Source of the DNA: Rhodococcus tukisamuensis NBRC 100609
Lineage (GTDB): Bacteria; Actinomycetota; Actinomycetes; Mycobacteriales; Mycobacteriaceae
Reading direction: 5' to 3'
Assembly: GCF_001894985.1 (NCBI RefSeq)
Contig: NZ_BCXG01000015.1
Coordinates: forward strand, 61,927-125,926
DNA: 64,000 nt
In this document: positions 1 to 10,200 of the stretch, piece after piece
How the letters are laid out: each line of letters starts with the position of its first letter
Position numbering within the stretch: the stretch's first letter is position 1
Translations under genes and position numbers: made by a program
Notes under the pieces: model-generated
What the model was told of the DNA's origin: nothing
Databases searched by the model: none
What the model saw: only the letters and a program-made list of their open reading frames with translations

Positions 1-410
1 GTGTCCGAACCCTCCTCGACGGCGATGATGCTGTCCGCGGGCACGCCGCGGCCGATCATGTAGTTCTTCCCGGACGCGGCCTCGGTGTAGACGTCCCCGA
101 CCTGCTTGCCGCCGACGGTGACCACCTTCGGCGCGACGCCCTTGTCGAAGAGCTTGACAGCCTGCTCGAGGCGCGCCGCGAACACCGACGACGGGGTCCC
201 GGAGTACTGGGCGGCGCCGAGCACCACGATCGCGTCGGCCGGGGTCACGTCGCTGATCCGGGCCACCTGCCACACCCGGACCGCGGTCCCGCCGACCAGC
301 ACCACCGCGATCAGGATCGACCCGGCCACGAAACGGCGGGCCCACCGGGCCAGGGTGCCGCCGAATCCGAGTCGGTCGGCGTCGCGCTCGACCAGTGCTG
401 TTGAACTCAC
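1..410 (-). CDS. YdcF/SanA-type (DUF218) membrane protein, C-terminal part beyond window
   Basis: A GTG at 408-410 opens about 136 codons on the minus strand that run off the left edge, so only the N-terminal part is visible. A short cytoplasmic head is followed by one hydrophobic segment (about residues 28-46). The DUF218 hallmark then appears: ADAIVVLGAA, followed by SSVFAARLEQAVKLF and TVGGKQ. Members of this family (SanA, ElyC, YdcF) are single-pass envelope proteins linked to peptidoglycan or vancomycin tolerance; the substrate is unknown for this one. It is divergent from the TPM protein with a 150-base gap. No clear Shine-Dalgarno sequence precedes the GTG. Family assignment is fairly sure, function is not. 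Confidence 0.75.
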   Translation of the reverse strand, partial: MSSTALVERDADRLGFGGTLARWARRFVAGSILIAVVLVGGTAVRVWQVARISDVTPADAIVVLGAAQYSGTPSSVFAARLEQAVKLFDKGVAPKVVTVGGKQVGDVYTEAASGKNYMIGRGVPADSIIAVEEGSD

Positions 411-548
411 TCCGTAAGTCTGCCAGCAACCGCGCGCGGCGCGTGGCCCGGCGCGCCCGTTCGGCGCCGGTCGAGCCGTTGGACCGCGACCGTCGGCGTG
501 GCTCGCCGGTCGCGGCGGTGACGGCAGCGAGAAGTCGTCCCCTCCCGA

Positions 549-561
549 TAGATTCATCCCC
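549..561 (+). promoter_or_regulatory. Probable -10 element for a leaderless TPM-protein transcript
   Basis: TAGATT at 549-554 fits the actinobacterial TANNNT -10 pattern and lies 7 bases before the ATG at 562. There is no Shine-Dalgarno sequence between them. This spacing would put the transcript start at or next to the A of the start codon. Confidence 0.45.
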
Positions 562-2607
562 ATGGCATTCGCACAGCCGCGCGCTCGCGCTCGACACGCC
601 GACCACCGGGCCGGGTTCGCCCGCTTCTCACTCGCGGCGGTGTTGACCACAGTCGCGGCCCTGCTCGGGCTGCTCACCCTGCCCGGGCTCGCGGCGGCCG
701 AGGCGCCGTTCCGGATGCCGGGGCAGATCTCGGACCGGATCGGCGTCCTCGACGACACCCAGCGCGCCGACGTCCGCTCCGCGCTGGACACCCTCTTCGA
801 CGAGCAGCACGTGCAGCTGTGGGTGGCCTACGTCAGCAGCTTCGACGGCATGGACGCCGACAGCTGGGCCGCGAAGACCGCGCAGACCAGCGGGCTCGGC
901 AGCCAGGACGTGCTGCTGGCGATCGCCACCGACGACCGCGCGTACGCATTCGACGCGCCGTCGGACCTGAAGAACGTCACCTCCTCCGAGCTCGACAGCA
1001 TCGAGCGTGACGGCATCGTGCCGGCGCTGCGCGAGGACGACTGGTCCGGCGCGGCGATCGCGGCGGCGGGCGGACTGTCCGACGCGATGAGCAGCTCCGG
1101 CTCGTCCGGCACCGCGAAGTACCTGCTGGTCGGCGGCGCCGTGGTGATCGTCGGCGCGGGCGGCACCGTGCTGTACACCCGCCGCAAGAAGAAGGACCGG
1201 ATCCGCGCCGGCGTCGACGCCGCGCGGGACGTGGACTGGACCGACCCCGTCGCCGTGGCCGCGTTGCCGCTGACCACGCTCGACGCCCGCGCCCGGGAGG
1301 TGCTGGTGGAGACGGACAACGCGGTCCGCACCAGCGAGGAGGAGCTGAACCTGGCCACCGGCGAGTTCGGCGAGCACGCCACCGCACCGTTCACCGCGGC
1401 CTTCGAGTCCGCGAAGGCCGCGCTCGCGTCGGCGTTCACCATCCGGCAGCGGCTCGACGACGACGTGCCCGAGACGCCGGAACAGCAGCGGGACATGCTC
1501 GTCACCCTGATCTCCACCTGCAGCAAGGCGGACGCCGAACTGAACTCGCAGGTCGCCGAGTTCGACGGGATGCGCGACCTGCTGATCGACGCCCCGGCCC
1601 GCCTCGACGCCCTCACCCAGCAGGTGGTTGAGCTGACCGTGCGGATCCCCGCCTCGGAGACCGTCCTCGACGGCCTGCGCACCGAGTTCCCGGCGCCGTT
1701 GCTGGCGCCGGTCGCCGAGAACGTGACCCTTGCCCGCCAGCAGCTGGCGTTCGCGGACCAGAACATCACCGCCGGCCGCGCCGCCACCGCCCTGCCCGCG
1801 GGCAAGCAGGGCCCCGCGGTCACCGCGATCCGCGCGGCCGAGGGCGCCGTCACCCAGGTCCGCGACCTGCTCGACGGCGTCGACCACGCCGCCGACGACA
1901 TCCGCAACGCCATCGCCACGCTGCCCGCGGCGATGGACGAGACCCGCAAGGACGTCGCGGCGGCCGTCGGGCTCGCGGAGTTCGGCGGCGAGCGGCTGGC
2001 GCAGGCGAAGGCCGCCGCGGAGGCCGCGCTGGCCCGGGCCGAGGCCGACCAGCACAACGACCCGCTGGGCGCGTTCACCGAGATCGCGAAGGTCGACCGC
2101 GAGCTGGACACCATCCTGGCGGCCGCGCAGGACGCGCAGCAGCAGGCCGAGCGGGCCGCCGCGCGGCTGACCCAGGACCTCACCGCGGCGCAGGCGCAGA
2201 TCACCGCCGCGACGGACTTCGTCAACACCCGGCGCGGCGCGGTCGGCGCGGAGGCCCGGACCCGGCTCTCCGAGGCGCAGCGCCACTACGAGGCCGCCCG
2301 TCAGCTGGCCGCGTCGGACCCGTCGAAGGCGCTGCAGCACGCCCAGGCCGCCGGCGACCTCGGCGCCCGCGCGATGCGGCAGGCCCAGTCCGACGTGCAG
2401 CGCTGGGAGGCCAGCCGTCGACCGCAGCAGAGCGCGGGCAGCAACACCGGCGCGATCCTCGGCGGCATCCTGATCGACTCGATGATGCGCGGCGGCATGA
2501 GCGGCGGCTGGGGCAACCGCGGCGGCGGGGGCGGCGGCGGTCGCTCCCCCGGTTCGTTCGGCGGGCCCAGCAGCTCCGGCCGGATCACCCGCAGCGGGCG
2601 GTTCTGA
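562..2607 (+). CDS. TPM-domain membrane protein with long coiled-coil region (Rv2345-like)
   Basis: 681 residues. An N-terminal signal segment (about 20-46, ending in AAA) is followed by a TPM domain (about 50-175; pattern ISDRIGVLDDTQRADVRSAL and SQDVLLAIATDDRAYAF). One membrane segment follows at about 188-207, then the basic stop RRKKKDR. The next 400 residues are Ala/Glu/Gln-rich and predicted helical or coiled coil. The tail is Gly-rich (GGGGGGG) and basic. TPM domains are placed outside the membrane; members in other organisms include Psb32 and YgcG, and some have acid phosphatase activity. The long cytoplasmic coiled coil plus Gly-rich tail matches, from memory, mycobacterial Rv2345. 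The role is unknown. Start chosen because of the -10 at 549. Confidence 0.8.
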   Translation: MAFAQPRARARHADHRAGFARFSLAAVLTTVAALLGLLTLPGLAAAEAPFRMPGQISDRIGVLDDTQRADVRSALDTLFDEQHVQLWVAYVSSFDGMDADSWAAKTAQTSGLGSQDVLLAIATDDRAYAFDAPSDLKNVTSSELDSIERDGIVPALREDDWSGAAIAAAGGLSDAMSSSGSSGTAKYLLVGGAVVIVGAGGTVLYTRRKKKDRIRAGVDAARDVDWTDPVAVAALPLTTLDARAREVLVETDNAVRTSEEELNLATGEFGEHATAPFTAAFESAKAALASAFTIRQRLDDDVPETPEQQRDMLVTLISTCSKADAELNSQVAEFDGMRDLLIDAPARLDALTQQVVELTVRIPASETVLDGLRTEFPAPLLAPVAENVTLARQQLAFADQNITAGRAATALPAGKQGPAVTAIRAAEGAVTQVRDLLDGVDHAADDIRNAIATLPAAMDETRKDVAAAVGLAEFGGERLAQAKAAAEAALARAEADQHNDPLGAFTEIAKVDRELDTILAAAQDAQQQAERAAARLTQDLTAAQAQITAATDFVNTRRGAVGAEARTRLSEAQRHYEAARQLAASDPSKALQHAQAAGDLGARAMRQAQSDVQRWEASRRPQQSAGSNTGAILGGILIDSMMRGGMSGGWGNRGGGGGGGRSPGSFGGPSSSGRITRSGRF

Positions 2608-2640
2608 GCGCAGCCGCCTCTGCGCACCGCTGACGGCCGA

Positions 2641-2653
2641 TAGACTCGCCTCT
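2641..2653 (+). promoter_or_regulatory. Probable -10 element for a leaderless esterase transcript
   Basis: TAGACT at 2641-2646 is separated from the ATG at 2654 by 7 bases, with no Shine-Dalgarno sequence in between. This is the same geometry as in front of the TPM gene. It suggests the esterase has its own promoter rather than relying on read-through from the gene 46 bases upstream. Confidence 0.45.
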
Positions 2654-3736
2654 ATGGCCGGTCTGGTCGACTCCGCGAAACGGCATGGCGTGCAGGCACT
2701 GCTGTCGCTGCCACCCGGCGTTGTCCGCCGTCTGGCGGGGCCGCCCGTGGAGATTGCGGGCAACATCCTCGACGCCGAGATGCAGCTGGCCCTCACTCTC
2801 CAAAGGCTCGAGGGCAGGGCGATCGAGGACCGCCCGATCCCGGAAGGCCGTCGCGTTCTCCTGAGGCGCTCCAGGGCGGTCGGTGGGCACCTGCCGATCG
2901 GCGCGGTCACCGACCTCGACATCGCGGGACCAGCCGGTCCACTCAGGTTGCGGTTCTACACCCCTCGCGGCCTGTCGACGCAGTCCCCGGCGCTGTTCTT
3001 CGCCCATGGTGGCGGCTTCGTCTACGGAGACCTCGACAGCCATGACGCGGTGTGCCGTTTCCTCGCAGAGCGGGCCGGAATCCGCGTCGTTGCCGTCGAC
3101 TACCGGCTCGCCCCCGAGTCGCCCTTCCCCGCCGCAGTCGAAGACGTCGAGACCGCCTACTCGTTTGTGACCACCAACGCGACCGGCCTCGGCATCAACC
3201 CGAACCGGATCGCCGTCGGCGGTGACAGCGCGGGCGCAAACCTCGCCGCGGGACTGGCCCAGCGCGCAGCGCACGAGGACATCGCGGTGCCGCCCGCATT
3301 CCAGCTCCTGATCTACCCCGCTACAGATTTCGCCGTCGAACGTGCCAGCAGGACGACCTACGAAAACGGATTCTTCCTGTCCAGACGATTCACGGAAGTC
3401 GCCGAGAACAGCTACATACCCGCCGGAACGAACCGGACCGACCCACGACTGTCCCCCATCTACGGTGACCTCACCGGCCTTCCGCCCGCCTACGTGGTCA
3501 CCGCCGGATTCGACCCGTTGCGCGACGAGGGTGACGAGTACGCCGAGAAGCTGCGCCAAGCGGGTGTCGCGGTGGAACACGTCGTCGAGAGCGGGCTGAT
3601 CCACTCCTTCGCCAACATGGTCGGGGTCGGCCGATCTGGTCCCGAAGCGATGAGCCGGGCCGCGGCCGCGCTGCGGCGGGCCCTGTTCAGCCCCACCGCC
3701 AGTTCCCCGGCATCGTCGACGCCTCCGATCGGCTGA
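2654..3736 (+). CDS. Alpha/beta-hydrolase of the hormone-sensitive lipase (HSL) family
   Basis: 360 residues, the usual length of mycobacterial Lip-type esterases. The oxyanion-hole motif HGGG is at 118-121. The nucleophile elbow GDSAGAN puts the catalytic serine at 192. The acid is most likely D287 (in TAGFDPLRDE) and the histidine H317 (in SGLIHSFAN). These are the full HSL triad and spacing, so an active carboxylesterase or lipase on short or medium acyl esters is expected. There is no signal peptide. It follows the TPM gene in the same direction but appears to have its own leaderless promoter. The natural substrate cannot be told from sequence. Confidence 0.88.
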   Translation: MAGLVDSAKRHGVQALLSLPPGVVRRLAGPPVEIAGNILDAEMQLALTLQRLEGRAIEDRPIPEGRRVLLRRSRAVGGHLPIGAVTDLDIAGPAGPLRLRFYTPRGLSTQSPALFFAHGGGFVYGDLDSHDAVCRFLAERAGIRVVAVDYRLAPESPFPAAVEDVETAYSFVTTNATGLGINPNRIAVGGDSAGANLAAGLAQRAAHEDIAVPPAFQLLIYPATDFAVERASRTTYENGFFLSRRFTEVAENSYIPAGTNRTDPRLSPIYGDLTGLPPAYVVTAGFDPLRDEGDEYAEKLRQAGVAVEHVVESGLIHSFANMVGVGRSGPEAMSRAAAALRRALFSPTASSPASSTPPIG

Positions 3737-3805
3737 GGCCGGGGCCACATCGGAGACTGGGGTGAGACGGCGCTCGCGTCTGTTGCACCGGGGAGAGGAG
3801 CAGCG

Positions 3806-4558
3806 GTGAGCACCTCGCTGGCGCACCCCGGCCTCGCCCTGGCCGTGGTGTGCACGGTGATGGCGCTGGCCGCGGCGCTGGTCTACCGGGTCGCCGCGCT
3901 CGACCACCCCCTGGTGGTGCCGCGGGCCGCGCTGCGCGGTGCCGCGCAGTTGGCCGCCGTCTCCGTGGTGCTGGCCGCGGCGCTGACGCACCTGTGGTCG
4001 GCGGCGGCGGTGCTGGCGCTGATGTTCGCGGCGGCGTCGGTGACCTCGGCCCGGCGGGCCGACGCCGGGCGGTCTGCGGCGTGGTTGAGCGTGGCACTGG
4101 CGGCGGGCGTCGGGGCCGTGCTGCCACTGCTGCTCGTCAGCGGGGTGGTCCCACTCGAGGGCGTCGCCGTCATCCCGATCGGCGGCATCGTGCTCGGCGG
4201 CGCGATGACCGCGACCTCGCTGGCCGCCAAGCGGTCGCTCGACGCCATCACCCAGCGCTACGGCGAGGTCGAGGCGGCACTGAGCCTGGGGCTGAGCCTG
4301 CGGGACTCCCGGATGGAGGTCATCCGGACCGCGGCCTCCGACGCGCTGCTGCCGGGTCTGGACCAGACCCGCACCGTCGGGCTGGTCACGCTGCCCGGCG
4401 CGTTCGTGGGTGTGCTGCTGGCCAGCGGGTCCGCAGTCCAGGCCGGGGCCGTGCAGATCCTGGTGCTCGTCGGCCTGCTGCTGGCCCAGACCTGCGCCGT
4501 CGCGGTGACGATGGAACTGGTCGCCCGGGCGGTCGTGAGGCGGGGCGTGCCGGTCTAG
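3806..4558 (+). CDS. UPF0014/FetB-type ABC transporter permease
   Basis: 250 residues with about six or seven hydrophobic segments. It carries the UPF0014 (YbbM/FetB) pattern near the middle: a segment with GGAMTATSLAAKRSLDAI followed by a conserved LSLGLSLRDSR loop. In E. coli FetB pairs with the ATPase FetA and exports iron. No ATPase partner is present in this window, so the partner is elsewhere or the protein works differently. The GTG start at 3806 has a strong Shine-Dalgarno (GGAGAGGAG) 5-6 bases upstream. The stop codon overlaps the stop of the convergent LuxR-type gene (4555-4558), leaving no room for a terminator between the two genes. Confidence 0.8.
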   Translation: MSTSLAHPGLALAVVCTVMALAAALVYRVAALDHPLVVPRAALRGAAQLAAVSVVLAAALTHLWSAAAVLALMFAAASVTSARRADAGRSAAWLSVALAAGVGAVLPLLLVSGVVPLEGVAVIPIGGIVLGGAMTATSLAAKRSLDAITQRYGEVEAALSLGLSLRDSRMEVIRTAASDALLPGLDQTRTVGLVTLPGAFVGVLLASGSAVQAGAVQILVLVGLLLAQTCAVAVTMELVARAVVRRGVPV

Positions 4559-5559
4559 CCCGGGTTGAGAAGGAGGCCCGGTTTCGCCGCGCAGCGCAAG
4601 GCATCGAAGCTGTCGAGGTCGTGCTCGAAGGCGGCGCGGGCCAGTGCCGTGCGATTGGACACTCCGACCTTGGCCAGCGCCGACTCGATGTGGCTGCGCG
4701 CAGTGCGGACCGAGATGCCCAGAGCTTCGGAGACCCGCTCATTCGACCAGCCGCGGGCGACCAGACCGACGACGTCGAGTTCACGGGCGGTGAGGCCACC
4801 GAGAACGTCGGCTCGGCCGATCCGGACAAGTGCGGCGCCCGACCTGGCGACGACGCGCACACGCCACCACTGCCCGTCGGCGCCGCGCTGATGCAGGCCG
4901 GCCCGAACGCCACCATCGGCCACCGCGAGTCGAGCCAGTCGACGCAGGTCCGAGGTAGACAGCGCGGCGCCGTCCAGCGTTCCGACCCGGACATCGACCG
5001 AATCGCCCTTCACCCAGACGACCAGTTCGGCCGACGTGTCCTCCGGCTCGGCACCAGGATCGATCAGTCCGGCAAGCTCGCTCGACAGCATTGTCAGCGC
5101 CAGTCGCGCGTCGTCGTCGAGTGGCCGGGCGTGGGTCGAGCTCATCGCGACAAAGCCGGGGCGCACCGTGCCACCCGCGTCGACCACCAGCGGCAATGTC
5201 AGGCCTTCATGAAAACCGTTTGGTTGCAGCACCTCTCGATAAGTGCGGGTCGTGTGAAAGTCGAAGGGTAGGTCTACGAATCTCATGGCGACGGGATGCC
5301 TCAGCGCATAGTCGTGACCAGGGCAGCTGCGCGCGTAGACCGACGCGATGAAGTCGATGACATCGCTCGGATAGTCGATGTTGACCAGTACCGGCTGGGC
5401 GCCCGCATGACCGTCGAACCCGTGTCCCATGAGTGCGGCACAGTCGAAACCCAGCCCGTCGCGTGCGGTGCGGACGGGCGCCGAGACCGGCAGGTCGCCG
5501 TGCCCCGCCGCGCGCACTTCCTCCGCGAACCGGGTCCACCACCGGATGCTGTTCGCCAC
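4555..5559 (-). CDS. LuxR-type (NarL-like HTH) transcriptional regulator
   Basis: 334 residues from the GTG at 5559, which has GGGAGG 5 bases upstream; longer forms would run through the divergent amidase promoter. The C-terminal 65 residues are a clear LuxR HTH: LTARELDVVGLVARGWSNE followed by VSEALGISVRTARSHIES. The N-terminal 250 residues match no domain I recognise; they could be a divergent sensor or GAF-like domain. It is divergent from an amidase with a 136-base gap that holds three dyads (5594-5666), so it most likely controls that amidase and itself. The 3' end overlaps that of the FetB-like gene. Confidence 0.82.
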   Translation of the reverse strand: MANSIRWWTRFAEEVRAAGHGDLPVSAPVRTARDGLGFDCAALMGHGFDGHAGAQPVLVNIDYPSDVIDFIASVYARSCPGHDYALRHPVAMRFVDLPFDFHTTRTYREVLQPNGFHEGLTLPLVVDAGGTVRPGFVAMSSTHARPLDDDARLALTMLSSELAGLIDPGAEPEDTSAELVVWVKGDSVDVRVGTLDGAALSTSDLRRLARLAVADGGVRAGLHQRGADGQWWRVRVVARSGAALVRIGRADVLGGLTARELDVVGLVARGWSNERVSEALGISVRTARSHIESALAKVGVSNRTALARAAFEHDLDSFDALRCAAKPGLLLNPG

Positions 5560-5593
5560 GCCGCCTCCCGAATTGGCCGAAGCCTGTCGCCGG

Positions 5594-5666
5594 ATCGGCC
5601 GAACGGCCGATGTGTCCCGCGACACATTCGAGCACGATCGGCGTCGAGCCACCCCGAGCGGGGTGG
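5594..5666. promoter_or_regulatory. Three inverted repeats between LuxR-type gene and amidase
   Basis: Three perfect dyads lie side by side. They are ATCGGCCG-aa-CGGCCGAT (5594-5611), TGTGTC-ccgc-GACACA (5611-5626, sharing one base with the first), and CCACCCC-gagc-GGGGTGG (5649-5666). The first two are compact enough to be operators for a dimeric regulator; LuxR-type HTH proteins bind such sites. The third may instead form a hairpin in the amidase leader. The amidase Shine-Dalgarno (GAGGAG, about 5682-5687) follows shortly after. Confidence 0.5.
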
Positions 5667-5695
5667 TCCCACCGGACCCTCGAGGAGATTGAGCC

Positions 5696-7129
5696 ATGAA
5701 CATCGACGAGTACGCAGCCCTCGACGCAACCGGCCTGGCCGCGGCGATCGCCTCGGGCGACGTGACTGCCGACGAGGTCGCGGCCATCGCGACGAAGGCG
5801 CTCGACGACGTCAACGACAAGCTCAACGCCGTGGCAACAGGACCGTTCGAGAAGCCCCTCGACTACGCCCGAGACGGCCGATTCGCAGGTGTGCCGTTCG
5901 TGATCAAGGACTTGGTGTGCCACGCAGAGGGCGTGCCGACCCGGATGGGTACACGCATGCTGGGCGACGGCATCCGCCCGCCCGCCGACACTCATCTGAT
6001 GGAGCGGTTCCGCGCCGCCGGGCTGGCCACGCTCGCGGTCTCCACGACGCCGGAGTTCGGCTTCAACGCCAACACCGAGGCCCTCACCTACGGCTCCACG
6101 CGAAATCCCTGGAACCTCGACTACAGCGCGGGCGGGTCCAGCGGCGGCTCGGCCGCGCTCGTCGCGGCGGGCGCGATCCCGATGGCCCACGCGAACGACG
6201 GCGGCGGCTCGATCCGTATCCCGGCCGCCAGCAACGGCCTGATCGGCCTCAAGCCCAGCCGTGGCCGGGTGCCGCTGGGACCCGACCTCGGCGACGCGTT
6301 GAGCGGATTCGCGATGGAGTTCGCGGTGACCCGCTCGGTCCGCGACACCGCCGCGCTGCTCGACGACGTGGCGGTGAGCTACCCCGGCGACCGCTTCGTC
6401 ATCGCCCCGCCCAGCCGCCCGTGGGCCGCCGAGGTCGGCGCCGACCCCGACCGCCTCCGGATCGCCGTGCACACGGAGTCCTGGGCGGGCACCTACGTCG
6501 ACCCGGAGGTCGCGGCCGCCGTGGACTCTGTGGCGTCGACCCTCGCGGCCGCCGGCCATCACGTCGAGCGTGCCACCCCGGACTTCGACTGGGAACCGCT
6601 CCTGCAGGCGAACGTGGTGATCTGGTCGGCCTTCCTGGCGGAGTCGGTCGCCGGAGTCGAGGCCATGACCGGCGTCCTCGCAGGCCCGGACAACCTCGAG
6701 CGGACCACGTGGGAATGCGTCCAGTTCGGCCGGCGCGTCACCGCGGTGGAGCTCGGCCTGGCCAACGCGACGATCAACACGGTCTCCCGCGAGGTCGGCC
6801 GGTTCTTCACCGACTACGACGTGTTGCTGACCCCCACGTCCAACTCGCCGTCGGTCCCGCTGGGCCAGTTGGACGCGAACGCCGACCTGACCGCCGCGGA
6901 GTGGACCAAGCAGATCTTCGACACCTGCTCGTTCACGCCGCTGTTCAACGCGACCGGCACCCCGGCGATCAGCCTGCCGCTCGCCCAGTCCAAGCAGGGC
7001 CTGCCGATCGGCGTCCAGCTGGCCGGACCGATGTGTTCGGAGGCGATGCTGCTGCGCGTGTCGGCACAGCTCGAGCAGGCCCTGCCGTGGGCCGATCGAC
7101 GTCCCGGCGTCCATGTGACGACGCTGTGA
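5696..7129 (+). CDS. Amidase signature (AS) family hydrolase
   Basis: 477 residues. The Ser-cisSer-Lys triad of the amidase signature family is intact. The lysine is K71 (VPFVIKDLV), the cis-serine is in GGSSGGSAA (about 148-149), and the nucleophile is S172 in GGGSIRIPA. It should hydrolyse a small amide or act on an acyl-amide; substrate unknown. The ATG at 5696 has GAGGAG 8 bases upstream. It is divergent from the LuxR-type regulator, its likely controller. The second AS amidase in the window (27272, amiA2-like) is only a distant relative and sits in the conserved chromosomal backbone, whereas this one looks accessory. Confidence 0.88.
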   Translation: MNIDEYAALDATGLAAAIASGDVTADEVAAIATKALDDVNDKLNAVATGPFEKPLDYARDGRFAGVPFVIKDLVCHAEGVPTRMGTRMLGDGIRPPADTHLMERFRAAGLATLAVSTTPEFGFNANTEALTYGSTRNPWNLDYSAGGSSGGSAALVAAGAIPMAHANDGGGSIRIPAASNGLIGLKPSRGRVPLGPDLGDALSGFAMEFAVTRSVRDTAALLDDVAVSYPGDRFVIAPPSRPWAAEVGADPDRLRIAVHTESWAGTYVDPEVAAAVDSVASTLAAAGHHVERATPDFDWEPLLQANVVIWSAFLAESVAGVEAMTGVLAGPDNLERTTWECVQFGRRVTAVELGLANATINTVSREVGRFFTDYDVLLTPTSNSPSVPLGQLDANADLTAAEWTKQIFDTCSFTPLFNATGTPAISLPLAQSKQGLPIGVQLAGPMCSEAMLLRVSAQLEQALPWADRRPGVHVTTL

Positions 7130-7144
7130 CCGGTCGTTGAACAG

Positions 7145-7257
7145 CGAAGGTCTCCTGTCGTCGAGTGGAGCTACGACGACCCACGCAACGCCAGGAGACC
7201 TTCGTGGTCCACGACCCCCGGCTCAACGCCGGCGGTCGCCCATACCGGCTAGCCTGA
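7145..7257 (+). repeat. Nested inverted repeat with embedded SD and 17-codon ORF; possible IS481-type left-end remnant
   Basis: A perfect 13-bp inverted repeat (CGAAGGTCTCCTG at 7145-7157, CAGGAGACCTTCG at 7192-7204) encloses a second dyad (GTCGTCG 7157-7163, CGACGAC 7174-7180). The right arm contains AGGAGA followed, 5 bases later, by GTG at 7204. This opens a 17-codon frame starting V-V-H that ends with TGA at 7255-7257. From memory, the leader of actinobacterial IS481-type elements looks like this, and their transposases often begin (M)VH. If so, the remainder of the element has been deleted. The alternative is a hairpin-regulated leader peptide for the SARP-type gene at 7280. Confidence 0.4.
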
Positions 7258-7279
7258 GTTGGGTAGGAGGCCAGCCGAC

Positions 7280-10200
7280 ATGCTGCACGTCTCCCTCCTC
7301 GGGGAGCAGGCAATCACCGACACCGCGACCGGGACCGCCGCGACCCGGTCGCCGCGCGCGGTTGCCCTGGTGGCCTTCCTGGCGGTGCACGCGGGCACGC
7401 CACAGCCCCGGCAGCGAATCGCCGAACTCTTCTGGCCGGACTCGGCGGACGGTCAGGCGCTGACCAACCTGCGCCGCGAACTGCACCACCTGCGCCGCGC
7501 CCTCGGCGACGCGGACTCCCTGGTCGTGACCTCGACGGACCTGTGCTGGCGCGACAGCGACACCTGCCGCGTCGACGTCCGGGCCTTCGACCTCGAACGC
7601 CGGGTCGCGCTGGCCGCGGCGGCGGCGGGCGACGACCACGCGGCCCTCGCCCACGCCCGGGCGGCCATCGCCGCGTACCGCGGCGAGTTCCTGCCCGGCG
7701 GGTACGACGACTGGCTGCTCGAGGCCCGCGCGGAGCTCGAGCGCCAGTGCGTGGACCTGTGCGACCTGGTCTGCGCCGCGAGCGCTCGCGGCGGCGACCC
7801 GGCGGCGGCGACCGAGGCTGCCCGTCGGCGGATCCGGCTGCAACCGCTGGAGGAGGTCGGCTACCGCACGCTGATGCGGTTGCAGGTCGACGCGGGTGAC
7901 CGGGCCGGAGCGCTGAGCACCTACCACCGCTGCGCGTCCGTCCTCGAGCGCGAGCTCGGTGTCGCCCCCGAACCCGCGACCAGGCAGGCGGCGGCAGCCC
8001 TGCTGGCGACGCCGGCCGACGCGCCGCGGCCCGCCGGTGCCGTCGGCCGATCCGGACCGGCCGCCGCCGAGTTCGTCGGCCGCGCCCGCGAACTCGGCCT
8101 GCTCCGGGACCGGTGGCGAGCCGCCGCGGCGGGCCACCCGGGCATCGCACTGGTCGGCGGCGGCGCCGGGGTGGGTAAGACCCGACTGCTGCGCGAGGTC
8201 GCCGCGCTGGCCCGGTCGCAGGGCGCCGTGGTGGCGGCGACCCGGTGCTTCGGCGCCTCCGGGCGGCTGCCACTCGCTCCGGTGGCGGACTGGCTGCGGA
8301 ACCCGGCAATCCGCGACGCGACGGCGACGCTCGACCCGCTCTGGCGCGACGAGGTGGACCGGCTGGTGCCGTCCGGCGCCGGTTCGCCCGGAGCCGCCGT
8401 TGTCCGGCCCCGCGATCCCGGCGCCGGTTCCCGCGCGATGGTCGACGCCTGGCAACGCCTCCGCTTCTTCGAGGGCCTGGCCCGGGCGCTGATCGGCGAC
8501 GGCCGCCCGCTGCTGCTGGTGGTGGACAACCTGCAATGGTGTGACCAGGAGACGCTGACGTTCGTCGCGTTCCTGCTGGGACTGACCACGGACACGCCGT
8601 TGCTGGTGGCCGCGGCGCTGCGCGACGAGAACCACGACCCCGGCCCCGACCTCGGGGCGTGGACCGCGCGGATGCGGGCCACCGGGCTGCTCACGGAGCT
8701 GGACCTGAGCCCGCTCGACGTGGACGACACCGCTCGGCTCGCCGAGGCCACGGCCGGCAGGCCACTGCGCGCGGACGACCTGGAGCTGCTGCAGGCGGCG
8801 ACGGGCGGGTTCCCGCTGTACGTCGTCGAGGCGATGCGCACCGCCGCGGAGGACGGCGAGACTCCTCTTCCGGTCGGCGATCTCACCACGGTGCTGCGCA
8901 CCCGTCTCGAGCACGCGAGCCCGGCCGCCCGCGAGGTCGCCGGGCTCGCCGCGGCCGTCGGGCGGAACTTCACCCTCGACCTGCTCACCGAGGCCAGCGA
9001 CCTCGACGCCGACACCGTGGTCCGGGCCGTCGACGAGCTGTGGCGGCGGCGGATCCTCCACGAGTTCCGGGACGGCTACGACTTCTCCCACGACCTGCTC
9101 CGGGACGCCGCGTACGCACAGGTCGGCCCGCCCGCGCGGTGGCTGCTGCACCGGCGCCTGGCCCAGGGCCTCGAACTGCTTCACTCCGGCGACACGGACT
9201 CCGTCTCCGCCCAGCTCGCCGAGCAGTACGCGCGGGGCGGCCGGGCCGAGCGGGCGGTGGCCTACTACCGGCGGGCGGCCGAGGTCGCCTCCGGCACGTT
9301 CGCCCACGCGGAGGCGATCCGCCTGCACCGAGAGGCCCTCGCGATCGTGCGCGCACAACCCGGCGGACGGGGCGCGCTCGCCCGGGAACTCGACATCCTC
9401 GAGTCGATGGCGGCGCCGCTCAACGCCCGGTACGGCTACTCCTCGCCCCAGTTGCAGCACACCCTTGAACGCTCGATCGAGCTGGCCGAGGTGCTCGGCC
9501 GCCGGGACTCGACGGTCGTCGCGCTCGTGGGACTCTGGACGTCCCGGTTCGTCCAGGGCGACACCGCGGGCGCACACCGGGCGGTGTCCCGCGCGCTCAC
9601 CCTGGTCGACTCCGACTCCGACGCCGACTCCCAGCTGAGCGGCAGCGCCCACTTCGCGTTCGCCGGGTCCGCCGTCAGCCTCGGCAGGCCGGCGGAGGCA
9701 CTGCACCACTTCGAGCTCGCGGCCGAGCTGACCCGGGGCGCCCACTCGTTGACGGTCGGTACCCGACCGGACGTGCACTCCCTGGCCTGGTCCGCGCACG
9801 CGCACTGGCTGCTCGGCCACGACGACGACGCCCGGTCGAGCTGCCGTGACGCCGTCGCACTCGCCCGGGGCGCCCGGCACCCGTACAGCCTGGCCGTGGC
9901 CCTGGCGTACGGCGGTATCACCCTGCAGATGCTCGGCGACCGCGACGAACTGCGGGACACAGTCGGCGAGCTGCAGGACCTGTGCGACCGGTTCGACTTC
10001 GCCTACTACCGCGAGTGGGCCCTGATCCTCGGCGGCTGGTCCGAGCCCGGGCCGTCCGGGATCCCGCTCGCCCGGCGGGGCCTCGAGAACCTCCGGGCGG
10101 CAGGCTCGTTCGCCCGGATGCCGTACTGGCTCTCGCTGCTCGCCGACCTGTCGATGCGGGAGCAGCGGCCCGACGCCGCGCGCGCGACCCTGGACGCCGC

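Noticed and set aside
628..2922. 764-residue antisense open frame across the TPM gene
   Set aside because: Composition is the Arg/Gly-rich mirror of a high-GC gene, with no start signal or domain. Many such shadows occur here, including 7223-10477 on the minus strand.
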